The notes below the pieces were generated by a model. It was not told where the DNA came from and searched no databases. It saw only the letters and a list, made by a program, of their open reading frames with translations. Positions 46,840 through 56,749 of a DNA stretch of 64,000 bases are shown here, piece by piece. Every line of letters begins with the position of its first letter. Position 1 is the first letter of the stretch. The stretch is from Paragorgia papillata (taxonomy: Eukaryota > Cnidaria > Anthozoa > Scleralcyonacea > Coralliidae): positions 1 through 64,000 of the forward strand of contig JAWNZC010000255.1 in NCBI GenBank assembly GCA_035771165.1, read 5' to 3'. Made by a program: the position numbers and the translations under genes.

Positions 46840-47225
46840 ACGAGGCAACAACATAATATTCGTGTGTTGCTTACCTTTTATAGGACCGCGCATGAATATA
46901 GCATATTTATTTGATATATTGGATGGGTAATTTATTCATTTAACGAATCGTGGTTTCCTATTTACAATCCGTACGATTGGTACGAAACGTACGGATGGTA
47001 TAAAATTGTGCAGCCTATGAGTGAAATGCGCAGCTGGAGTTGAATAATTATTGAAATAAGTGGTAAATTAAGATGATATGTCATTGTGTCGTATGGCACA
47101 GCTTGAGACACTTTGACGAACTGTAAAGTGTGTTTTACGGGTCGTGGTATAATTGTACCATCAGTATAAATAACGGATCGTTAACGAAATTTACGATCCG
47201 TATCATATCGTAATATTGGACATGT
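46840..47225. repeat. Residual tandem-repeat unit and unassigned flank
   Basis: 46840-46900 continues the complex repeat of 35945-36681 (GAGGCAACAACATAATATTC, GTGTTGCTTACCTTTTATAG). The rest to 47225 has several GTACGAAACGTACGGAT-like near-palindromes. No gene. Confidence 0.6.
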
Positions 47226-47229
47226 ATGG

Positions 47230-47808
47230 TCATTTGAACGGGGTTCAAGAAAAATTCCCGAGAAAACTGGTGCTGAAATGGCCTACTACGTCCATTGCTT
47301 CTGCCACAGATTGAATCTTGTAATTGTTGATGTGGTTAATTCAGTCAAGTGCGTGGCCAACATGATAGCTCTTTTCAAACAGCTACACTTATTTTTGAGT
47401 AGCAGCACCGTTCATGTCAGGTGGGAAAAACGTCAAGAGAATAACGGAGTGAAAAAGATGGAGATTGGGAAAGTTTCGGATACTCAATGGTCGTGTCAGG
47501 CAAAACAGTTTAACGCAGTATCGAAATGCATTGGCATTGTCTACGAAGTACTGCAGGATGTGATTGACAACGACAGCAACGCCAGTCGCATCACTGAAGC
47601 AACCGGTTATATGCTACAGATAGATCGCCGTTTTGTCAGATACCTCCTGGTTACCAAGCATATTCTGAAGAAAGCCAAATTTGCGTCAGATATGTTGCAG
47701 AAGCCAACGAACGATCTGACCGAGGCCATGGAACTTATCGGTACGTTAAAAGACGAAATCAAAGCCTGTCGCTCAAGAGAGAAGTGTCAAGAGTTATACG
47801 CGCCATAG
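47230..47808 (+). pseudogene. hAT-2 transposase, central part (ZMYM1/TTF type)
   Basis: The 47278-47808 frame reads MAYYVHCFCHRLNLVIVD, then KVSDTQWSCQAKQFNAVSK and LLVTKHILKKAKFASDMLQ, the region after the first catalytic Asp block in TTF/ZMYM-type hAT transposases. Just upstream, GVQEKF and KTGAE continue the family pattern but one base out of frame. The 5' part is missing. It stops at 47808, in or beside foreign DNA, and its continuation is found at about 48868-48899 and 54920-55572. Confidence 0.8.
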
Positions 47809-48868
47809 GCAATAAAAATCACTTCCTGTTTTGTATTACATGTGTCAAAAAAAGCTTCACCGAACAAATTAACATCTAACCAAATCGAACCTCAAAAAAT
47901 TCATTGCTTGTGCATAAACAACTTCAAACACACGTTTATTCAGTTTTCAAGTAATCTTTCGAAGTGGCAATGCCGAAGCGTAAAATCTAGTACTGTATAC
48001 TGCAATGAACCAGGAATTTGTAATTAGGGAAATTTAATATTTATACGATCGCGTTCGGGAACCACCAAATATTTCAATATTTGATTACAACGTGATTACA
48101 ACAATTCTCAAATATATTCCCAGATATTTTAATTAAGTGCACAACGGCAATTCCGATTTTCCGAATAGCCACAACATTTTAAATGTTTTAATTAACCAAA
48201 TGTTTTGATGTTTCACCCCATTTCAACAACTGCTTTAGCTTGGCGACGAGATAATAATTTGTCTCACGCGTTTCAGTTCAGATTCAGTCAAGCAAAGGCT
48301 GCAAAACGGCCTTGATATGGTTTGTATTCAGACTATATACGTACAGCACTTGCGTATAAGTTCCAGTAGACTATAAATTACGGACACTGCGTTCGCTTTT
48401 CCGATCAGAATGAACTTTCAAGCGCAATTGTTTCTTCCCGTAGTCAGAAGACAAGACAGCAGCAGTGTTTTGTTTTGACAGCTAGGCTGGCATTCAATAC
48501 ATATTGCAAAGTTCTTGCTCTTCCTTCACGCATAGTATTACGGGCAAAACGCGGAGGTTCCTTCTTCAGCTTCTGTAATCGCTCTTGTCCATGAAAATGG
48601 CAAAGACGGTAACGGTAAATTTGAGAAAACACAAACTTTCTAGTCGGAGTCTGGGCGGCTTCTCGGCAATTCCCACGAACTTTCGATTTTCGAATCAGTT
48701 AATTAATTGCCGTTGATGTATATCCGGCTTTTATCTCTCAACCAATCAGGGTTTCGTCCAGATTCTGGACGAAGAACACGGGTCTATGAATAAATTTGTG
48801 TTCCCTTCTTTTTCTCTCCGTTCTCCGCCCCAGTGCCCAGAAGGAAAAGAAGGGCCTGATACTCAGGC
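47809..48868. other. Unidentified ~1.06-kb segment interrupting hAT-2
   Basis: It separates the two hAT-2 coding parts that should be nearly adjacent. No gene is recognised. Both ends carry AGGC-containing motifs (CATAGGCAAT at left, ACTCAGGCTAGG at right), but I see no convincing terminal repeats or duplication. It could be a small non-autonomous element or an intron with insertions. Confidence 0.45.
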
Positions 48869-49434
48869 TAGGATGATGCAGAAAAAGTAGCCGACCGTTT
48901 AAAGGCTCTATGTCACGAGTGACAAGCATGCGCACAAATGTTAATTTTGAAAAAATTCGTGAACAAAGTCAAAGGGATTCAATATGGCGTCGATTTGAAG
49001 AGGCTAATTAACTGTTTACATATTCATGATGATAGAAAGTGGCAAAGATCACGGCGATGACCAATCCAATCCACCCAGACAACAAGTTAATGAATTAGTG
49101 GCAAAGAGACGAGGAAAGGGTGGCAGTAGAATAGGTGCGGGAAGAAAGAGACAACATCAAGGTGGCTATAAAAATGTGAAAGATCTGTTATGGATGAATA
49201 TGTCTCTTCACACGGATGTATACCAAGAATGGCAGGAGATGCGAGAGCGTTTGGGTTACAAAAACAATACCGATTTTGCACGGTTCTTGTTGGGATATGT
49301 CGACAAATTACGTCCTCATTCCCCGAGTCGAAGAGAGCAAGGGTAAGTGACTATTAAGTGTAATCTATACAGTAGCCAACGAAGTTGTTTTTTCTTTCCT
49401 GTAGTTGCATTATTACAGAACCAAATATATGTCT

Positions 49435-49462
49435 GTTTGTTTGTTTGTTTGTTTGTTTGTTT
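49435..49462. repeat. (GTTT)n microsatellite
   Basis: About seven GTTT units in the first intron of the Kolobok-2 transposase. Confidence 0.95.
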
Positions 49463-51955
49463 TGATAGATTCGATTCCCCAATGACAAATGTCTTTAGTG
49501 GTGGATTTTGCCCACAACTTACATCAACACCCCGCGGCCAGAATGTTCGAAAACAGATTTTGTCAGGTAAAAAATCTGAGTTTGTGCAATTTTACTGCTG
49601 TCAGTAGTATGTTGCTTTTACTGTCAGTGTAGAAATATCAAGTGAAATATTGAAAGTTAGAATAAATATAGAATAAATATTGATTGTGTTATTTATTAAC
49701 TGTTTAGACTCGTATTATGAAGACTTTTCAATTCATAACAATATTGCTTGCTCCAGTCGAACACAACATCAAAGATCATCGCCATCTGCATCTGCATCTG
49801 TGTCGCCGGGTCAAGGACGTGTTTTTATTGATACAGTGGTCAGGAATACTAGCCTTTCCAATACTATTATTGATAGTGATAGCGATGATGACAGTGATGA
49901 TGAAAGCTACGATGGAGACGAAGTATTGGAGACAAGCTCAGAGTCCTGCAGCACTGAATGTAGTGTTGCTGAATTACAAGATGAGCTAAACCAGCTGGAG
50001 ATTTCATATGATGATACTTTTCTGGAGCAGGATGATGGAACTGATGATATACTTGACTCCACCAGTGTGGAATGTATTGATATGGACCTCAGTTCAATTA
50101 CAGACACTGGCGTCGTTGAATGCAATGTTCCTGTCATGACCTTTGAAGAACAAGAAACAATGGAAGGAAATATTCCAGCAACACCTTTGCTTCCTGAAGG
50201 ATATGAAACTAAATTTAAAAGTGAACTTAAAACTGAACTTTGTTTGGTTAAAGAAAGTAAGTTTGTTTGCAGCCGATCCAAAATTATGGAACTATTCACT
50301 GGATGCATGAGAAATGATTGTTGTATGCCCATTGCAGAGCTAGAAGACAGATACTGTGGTTGCACCATTGAAATAAGGTGGCGATGTACAGCAGGTCACA
50401 GTGGAGAATGGCAATCCAGTGAAGCTGTTAACAGGGTGTATGTCAACAACTTGCTAGCTGGAGCATCTTTGTTATACTCTGGAGACAATTTTACCAAGAT
50501 TTCCTTGTTTGTAAATGCTTTGAGCTCGCATTTATTAGTCGCAGTACCTTTCACCGCTATCAGAATAAATATCTAGCCCGATCAGTGGTTGATTGGTGGA
50601 ATGAAATGCAGAGCATTATGTGTTCAGCCTTGGGTAATAAACCTGTGGTTGTTGCAGGTGATGGGCAGATGGACTCTCCGGGATTTTGTGCTTAGAACTG
50701 CACTTATACACTTATGCATGCTAGCATGGACTATGTTTTGCAAGTGGATGTTGTAGACGTTCGACATTCCCAACTGAAGAGTGTAGTTATGGAAAAAGTT
50801 GGATGTGAAAGAGGCTTAGATGCACTTATGGCAAAAATCAACATTGTTGAACTTGTTACAGATGCTTCATCACAAATCACTAAAATGCTAGGTAACTTTT
50901 TGGATATCATATACAACCTGCAAGTAGGCCTGAAAATAATTTTTTCAAGTTACCCTTTTAGTGCCGGACAATGTCTGTGTCTGGCCATTTATTTTCAGGC
51001 CTGCCTGATGTGAGCATTATTCCACTAAGGGGCAAGGTGTGCCTTAAGTCTGCCTTACCTACATGTATATGGGTTAAATTAATACTGAATGGTGACAAGG
51101 TCTAATCCAGTTTCTTTTATACTGTAGCTACCTGTTCTAAGTACAAAAATGTTTTCCACCAGCTGGACATCTGGCATAAGAGTAAGAAATTGGACACAAA
51201 ACTGAATGAGGTAAACATGAAAACAATGCTCAATAATTTGATTTTTGTTGCCACAACATTTTTTCACAAACACTTCTTTTTTTATGTTAATATAGGCTGG
51301 GAAAAAGAAGGGTAATGAGATCTTGCTGCGATGGGTGGCTGCCGTTAGGAACCATTTTTGGCATTGCTCAAAGGATTGTGGTGGGAATTTAAAGAGGATG
51401 AAGGTATGAGAAATTTTACCTCTAATGCTATATAAATATAATAGATAATTATATTAATTCAAAAAAGCATCTTCAACTGCACTACATACAGGTATTTATA
51501 GATGTGAATAAAGTTAATTTTTGCCCACCTTGCTTTCAAGCTGTCATTTTCATTGCCATTGCTAAATAAATTGGTTCTTACCCAGAATGGGATAATGGTA
51601 GGTGTTTCGTAGGTGTTTCACTTCTCAGTTTTTGTCTCTTTAGGTCATGTGGGTAAATTTATTAAAACATGTTACCAATCAACACGAGTGGTATAATGGC
51701 AAGTGTTCACATGGCCCTCTTGAGGAAGCTGAAAAGGAGTGGATCCAACAAGATTCTCGGCCGATGCAAGCACTCCGAGAGATTGTTTTGGACAAAAAAT
51801 GCTTAAAAACATTCCCTTTCTATACACATTTTAGGTGAGACTGTTGTTTATTTATTTATGTATTTAAAACTATTTATACATCAACATGGTAGCCTGTTCA
51901 ACTAAATTACATTTGTTTTCCAAAGGGCCATGGGTTGACCTTTCAATGTCTTTAC

Positions 51956-51984
51956 TATACACACATACATATATATATATATAT

Positions 51985-52019
<35 letters not shown>

Positions 52020-52085
52020 TACATACACACACACACTCACACTCACGCACTCACACACACATATCATACATACATATATTCACAT
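51956..52085. repeat. Compound (TA)n/(CA)n microsatellite
   Basis: ACACATACATATATAT...ACACACAC...CACTCACACTCACG, within a Kolobok-2 intron. Confidence 0.95.
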
Positions 52086-52274
52086 ACAGTATTCACTGAT
52101 TTTTAATTATTTTTACACTGTGTAGACACACAGGGAAGCTAGAGAGCTATCACAGTCCTAGATTGATGTATGCTCCCAAACGATGTTCATTTTCGTAAGT
52201 AGATAAATGTTATTTTCTATAGAAATATGAATCTCAATGAAAGTTGAAGAATTTTTTTCAAGTTTTCTAATTAA

Positions 52275-52367
52275 CCCGTTCACCACTGCGGTGGCCCTTT
52301 AGTATTTTACTCTGGTTAACACCAGGCGATTTTACTCGTCAAGGGAAAAGGTCTGGTGGTGAAACGA
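52275..52367. mobile_element. TTAA-flanked MITE in a Kolobok-2 intron
   Basis: CCCGTTCACCACTG at left is mirrored by GGTGGTGAAACGA at right, with TTAA at 52271-52274 and 52368-52371. Inner GTTAACACCAGGCGATTTTA is also half of a frequent MITE pattern in the window. Confidence 0.7.
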
Positions 52368-52753
52368 TTAATTAATATCAAATGAAAACCGCATCATGAA
52401 TGTATGTCTTTATTTTGTACAGTTATGAGGGAACAGTTACTAGGAGCTTGCTTGCTGCAATAGATCACAACCACCATCTTTGTAGAAAGCAGGCAAAGAA
52501 CAAAAAGGGGAACCTGGTATTTTCAAGGCGCTGGAGTAAACGAGCTAAGAGATGGAAAGTTGTGTTAATCAAAGAGAAAAATAAATACTCATACTTACCA
52601 TTACTGTGTGCTAAAGCTTTAAAGGATCTCCAAATGGGAACATCTCAACCGATAAGTTATGAGAATAATCCCAAGATCATTGCACCAACTATTGCACCGC
52701 TACCTGCACCACCAACTTCTCAACTTGTCCAGAAACATATTTCACGATTTTAA

Positions 52754-53608
52754 TCACATCAATGTAAATTACTTTACAAATTATGTAATATTATACCCAT
52801 AACGAGGAAAGTGATACTACAGGGTAAGGAGAGAAAAAACCTGTTTGACCGCAACCTTCAGTTTAGGGAGTGGTCATCATTTATGGGGAGAGGGGGTGGG
52901 GGTTGGCAAATGGGGAAAGTAGGGGTTAAAACTTTTCTGATGCCCCTCAAGGATCGAAGCAAACTTCGATTGTACCCCCCAATATCACTTGAAACTTTTC
53001 TAAGACACCCTCAATCACCACCTATATTCAATAATACAAGTAAAGTGAATTTATGAGACATATATTGCAATAAATGGATTTAGTGCTGTATAAACTCACC
53101 TTGTATTAATATACAGTACTGTATTGGTGTTTTTGTGATTTTTACCTGAATGATACTTGTACTTTCTATCAAAAATAAATACTGCAGGTAAAAAATACAA
53201 ACCAACCAGAAATCTTACCACAATACATATTTGTGGTTTACATGCATGCAATTCACCATCGTCTAAGGAAGTGGATGAGAACTGTAAAGTGTTAGCATTT
53301 TAGCTATGCATCCATGTGATTAAAAACGGATACTAAGCATTAAACTTTTGTGACCCCCCCCCCTCCCACCAATAAAACATTTTTGACCTCCCCTATAAAG
53401 GAGAGTAAAACATTCTTTACCCCCCCCCTATCCATTTTCCAACCCCCTCCCTATAAATATGACCACGCCCTTACTTTAGAAGAATATATGACCAACAAAC
53501 CAAACAGGTCAAGGGTTTGAATACCATGCAGCTGCAGTCAGGTAGAATTTCCCTCTATTTGCCCACTATTTCTAACTAATTAACTATCTTTGTAAATAAA
53601 TGAATTAT
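52754..53608. other. Intergenic spacer between the Kolobok-2 genes
   Basis: Includes C-rich runs (CCCCCCCCCTCCC near 53357, CCCCCCCTATCC near 53420) opposite the G-rich stretch AGGGGGTGGGGGTTGG near 52889. Together these may form a degraded inverted repeat. No gene. Confidence 0.5.
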
Positions 53609-54855
53609 TTAAGCATCTTTGTAGCCAGTATACTGTCCATTTGGTGAAGGATAATGTTTGCGAATCTCCCATATACAGCATGATGGAATAACTCTACGAT
53701 GTCCTTTTCCTAAATGACCATGTTGCCACATAATATACTGTCTGTATGCTGCATGCTTCATGGATCTGTTATCGTAGGTTGGTGTAAAAACATAAGTATC
53801 AGCCAGACTTCTTATGGCCGTTGCCAAATTGTCTGACTCAATGCAGATATTTTGAAATGCATCTGATTTACTTCGGCACTTTTTTTTCTCTTTGCAACAA
53901 ACCATTTCTTTGTTGGTTGGCATAGAACGACAGTTGCCACACACAACACGATGGGATAGGAGTAGTCCTTACATGGCTTGCATGTCCAGCAGATTCATTT
54001 TGGACTGAGGATATAATGTCTTGCAATTGGAGTTGTCTTGACATAAACCCTTGTTTGGCCACAGCCAAAAGGGTTTCATATGGCAGTGACTCGAGTATTT
54101 CCTAAAATCACACAATAAAAATTATGTGATTGTTGGGCTTGTTTGAAAAGATGAATGACTTACAACAGTGATATGCTAAAACTCTTTAACTGATTTATTT
54201 AACTAATAATAGTTCAACTAATAATATTGTATCTAAAAAATTGTTGTCAACCAATTTCTTACCCCTACAGAACGTTTGTCTTTTTGTCTAAGTTTGTCTA
54301 CCATCGTTTGCAGGTTGCCTCGTCGGATGTTCCTGTGTCTTCAGTTAAAAAAAATAAATTAATCAACTCGAAATGTCTTGTCAAAATTTCAACAATATAA
54401 CGTAAATGCCAGGGCCAATGAGCTTGGAAGTTAAGAATTATATCTAATAAGCCAAGTATTTATCCAAAAATATTGACAAAACCTACCTTGTTTTTACAAG
54501 GTTTGTTTTTAGTGCCACATATACAACTCATCCCACAACGAAGTCCGTTCCCTTTGCACGGACATCCTGTCACTTTACCGTTTGCAGAAGTCTTCAATTT
54601 TCTTGAGCATTGAGATCGGCAAGTGCATCCAGCCACAGATTCTAATCCCTTGTGTGTAAAGATAGTATCGTTAATAAAAGGCATATCAATTGTTAAATTC
54701 TTAAAAGCGAAATACGAGTAAAATAGAAACTCACATCGTCACTGTCATCTTCACTGTTTTCCTCTTCTCTTCCTTCCAATATCATTTCGCTGTCCTGAGT
54801 GTCCTCGAGAATGGAACCAAACTCTTCACCACTGATCTGCTCTTCACGTTCCGCC
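53609..54855 (-). pseudogene. Kolobok-2 second gene: cysteine-rich CXC-like region plus P2X7 ballast-like domain
   Basis: Starts MAEREEQISGEEFGS at ~54855 with an acidic exon. An exon near 54684-54480 carries GCTCRSQCSRKL, GCPCKGNGLRCGMSCICG and KPCKNK, a CxC/tesmin-like cysteine pattern. A further exon is indicated near 54340-54240. The last exon (54103 to 53609) has QLQLQDIISSVQNES. After a frameshift near 53900 come CGNCRSMPTNKEMVCC and a later cysteine (ICIESD). It closes with AYRQYIMWQHGHLG, VIPSCCIWEIR and HYPSPNGQYTGY. This is the same ballast signature as in Kolobok-1 at 15170-15808, with better conservation of the AYRQY end. Convergent with the transposase. Confidence 0.72.
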
Positions 54856-54919
54856 ATTTTGTTGCCCCGCGCCCGCGCAAGAGAATATGATAGCAAGCGG
54901 TAATTAGGTGACATAGAGC

Positions 54920-55572
54920 CTTTAAACATGTCTGAGAGTGCACGACCTATCAGACGAAGACGACTACCAGTAGCCGTGCAGGATTGTGTCATGGAGGCTA
55001 ATGTTGAAGAAAACGCTGCAGGAGTAGGTTTCGATGGATACGTTCGGGATGTCTACGAAATTGTAGACAAAGTTGATGGGGAGCTTCAGAAGAGATTCGA
55101 CGGCAAGAACATTGTAATAATGAAAGGAATCACATCTTTGTGTCCCAGCTCTACAAGTTTCATGGATGAAAGTTCACTCTTGGCTTTCGCGAAATTATTC
55201 AATGCCAACACAAGGGTTCTCAAGTGTGAAGTTGCCACTTTTAAGCACTTGCTTGGAAGAAAAGCGGAGAAAGAAAGGCCCAAGAGTTTACTTCAGTTGC
55301 AAGCTTACCTGAAGAAGTTAAATGAAGCCTTTTTCGAGCTTCAGCGAATTGTTTTAATTGCATGCACCGTGCCTGTATCATCAGCTGAATGTGAACGGAA
55401 TTTTAACTCAATGCGGTTAATAAAGAATGATCTTCGCTCGGTAATAAAACAGGAGCGTTTGGATAGTCTAATGATGCTAGGAATTAAACGTGATCGAGGA
55501 AACAAACTTGACTTAGACGCCCTAGCAAATACATTCAAGGCTGGGTTTCCTAAGTGCAGAATTGCACTCTAA
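54920..55572 (+). pseudogene. hAT-2 transposase, C-terminal part
   Basis: The frame 54928-55572 begins MSESARPIRRRRLP, a linker typical of TTF/ZMYM-type hAT transposases. It ends with the dimerisation domain: TVPVSSAECERNFNSMRLIKN, LRSVIKQERLDSLMMLGI. It is the continuation of the coding DNA just left of the Kolobok-2 insertion (about 48869-48899) and, before that, of 47278-47808. Confidence 0.85.
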
Positions 55573-56219
55573 CATTGCTGTATTAGACAATATGTTAAAT
55601 TTTGTACATAACGTTCTTACTATTAATGATTTAATTTTAACAGTTTTTACAATCATGACGAGACATGAGTTCTCAGTACCATTAGGCTAGGCACATATGT
55701 AAAGTATTAAGGTATTTAACAAGTTGTAATGTATATATTAACTTTCATTTTTTAATTTTTTTCAGAAGTAATTTCAGAAACACCATGCACATTGTTTTTA
55801 ACTTTTTATTAGAAAAACGTTTGTCGTTGAGGCAGAGACCTGACGAGGCCGAAGACGTCTTGAGCCACAAGAACAAGAACTCGGCTAATAAAATTTAAAA
55901 ACAATACATGGTGTCTCTAATAATTATCTGCCCAAATTATAAATCGCTATACAAAACTTTAATTCATTATTAAGTATAATAACTACTTGTTGAATTCGCT
56001 AAAAAATAGATTTATCTCCATATCAACCTAAAAATAAATGCTATGCTATCTGTGTTGCAATTATTCCCCTCTCAAAACCTCTTGGCACTTTAGGCCATAT
56101 TCCAGGGAGGTGTAGCTGAAGACCTTCAACATTAACCCCCTTGTCGGGGACCTTAGCCCCTGCATGGGGGAATTCCTGGCGGCCACCCCTGAATCAAATG
56201 CTACAACGATAATGGCCGG
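55573..56219. other. hAT-2 3' flank, non-coding
   Basis: AT-rich. At about 55830-55870 CCTGACGAGGCCGAAGACGT followed by CTTGAGCC resembles a degenerate hammerhead-type core of Penelope-like elements (CTGACGA ... GAAG). The 3' end of hAT-2 could not be placed. Confidence 0.45.
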
Positions 56220-56690
56220 TGACTCCATATTATCAAAGCTTTAAGGCTGGAAGATGTCAGATACGTCGAATCTAGATATCTGTAAAGTCGTTTTCTGGAG
56301 CAAAAATAGATGCTATGAAAGATTATATATAGCCGTTGATAAGAAGTAAACCAGACAACTTAATACTTCACATTGGGACTAACAACATAACATGAAGACG
56401 GACGATCCCACTGTTATTGCTGAAGAAATCGTTAAAATTTGTGAAACCATCGAACGTGAATCCCCTCGTACCAAGATTGGAATATCACAACTAACTACCC
56501 GACAAGACTCAGCTGAACTTGAACAGAAGCGCATATCTGTTAACACATCCCTATGTTCACTCGCAAAAACAAGAGACGGGAAGGTCATATCAAACGACAA
56601 TATTGATTTCTCTTGTCTGAACGGCAGTAAATTACACCTTTAATGAGCGGGACAATTAATTTTGAAAAAAACTTTAAAAAATATTTGTCT
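56220..56690 (+). pseudogene. LINE ORF1 remnant, SGNH esterase-like
   Basis: VKSFSGAKIDAMKDYI, LILHIGTNNIT (stop), DDPTVIAEEIVKICETI, TKIGISQLTTRQDSAELEQK, ISVNTSLC and LNGSKLHL form the SGNH/GDSL esterase pattern of ORF1 in CR1/L2-type LINEs of invertebrates. A stop after the HIGTNN block breaks the frame. The longest uninterrupted piece is 56392-56643. Confidence 0.72.
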
Positions 56691-56749
56691 AATTTGCATT
56701 GACCAACTGATGGAAGCGATGATTCGACGCGAGATTGCTTACAAAATGC

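Larger units (their letters stand above)
49026..52753 (+). pseudogene. Kolobok-2 transposase, multi-exon, with an in-frame stop
   Basis: Exon 1 (49026-49342) has KGGSRIGAGRKRQ and MRERLGYKNNTDFARFLL. A small exon follows at ~49470-49564, then exon 3 from 49708. Exon 3 is acidic, then has SKIMELFTGC, CTAGHSGEWQSS and a shift at ~50520. HRYQNKYLARSVVDWWNEM and VVVAGDGQMDSPGFCA follow, with TAG at 50693-50695 and CTYTLMHASMD after it. The second catalytic block is VTDASSQITKMLG. Exons at 51128-51210 (FHQLDIWHKSKKL), 51296-51403 (WVAAVRNHFWHCS), 51644-51834, 52126-52194 and 52423-52753 follow with good GT-AG borders. GDGQ.DSPG and LDIWHKSKK identify a Kolobok-type enzyme without a visible THAP domain. 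The stop and the shift make this copy defective. Confidence 0.83.
48903..54921 (+). mobile_element. Kolobok-like DNA transposon 2 (6019 bp, TTAA duplication)
   Basis: Terminal inverted repeats AGGCTCTATGTCAC at left and GTGACATAGAGCCT at right (only ~14 bp), flanked by TTAA at 48899-48902 and 54922-54925. It has the same gene plan as Kolobok-1: plus-strand multi-exon transposase and minus-strand ballast-type protein. Sequences differ enough to be a separate family. It is inserted in the hAT-2 reading frame, which continues in frame across the empty site. Confidence 0.88.
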
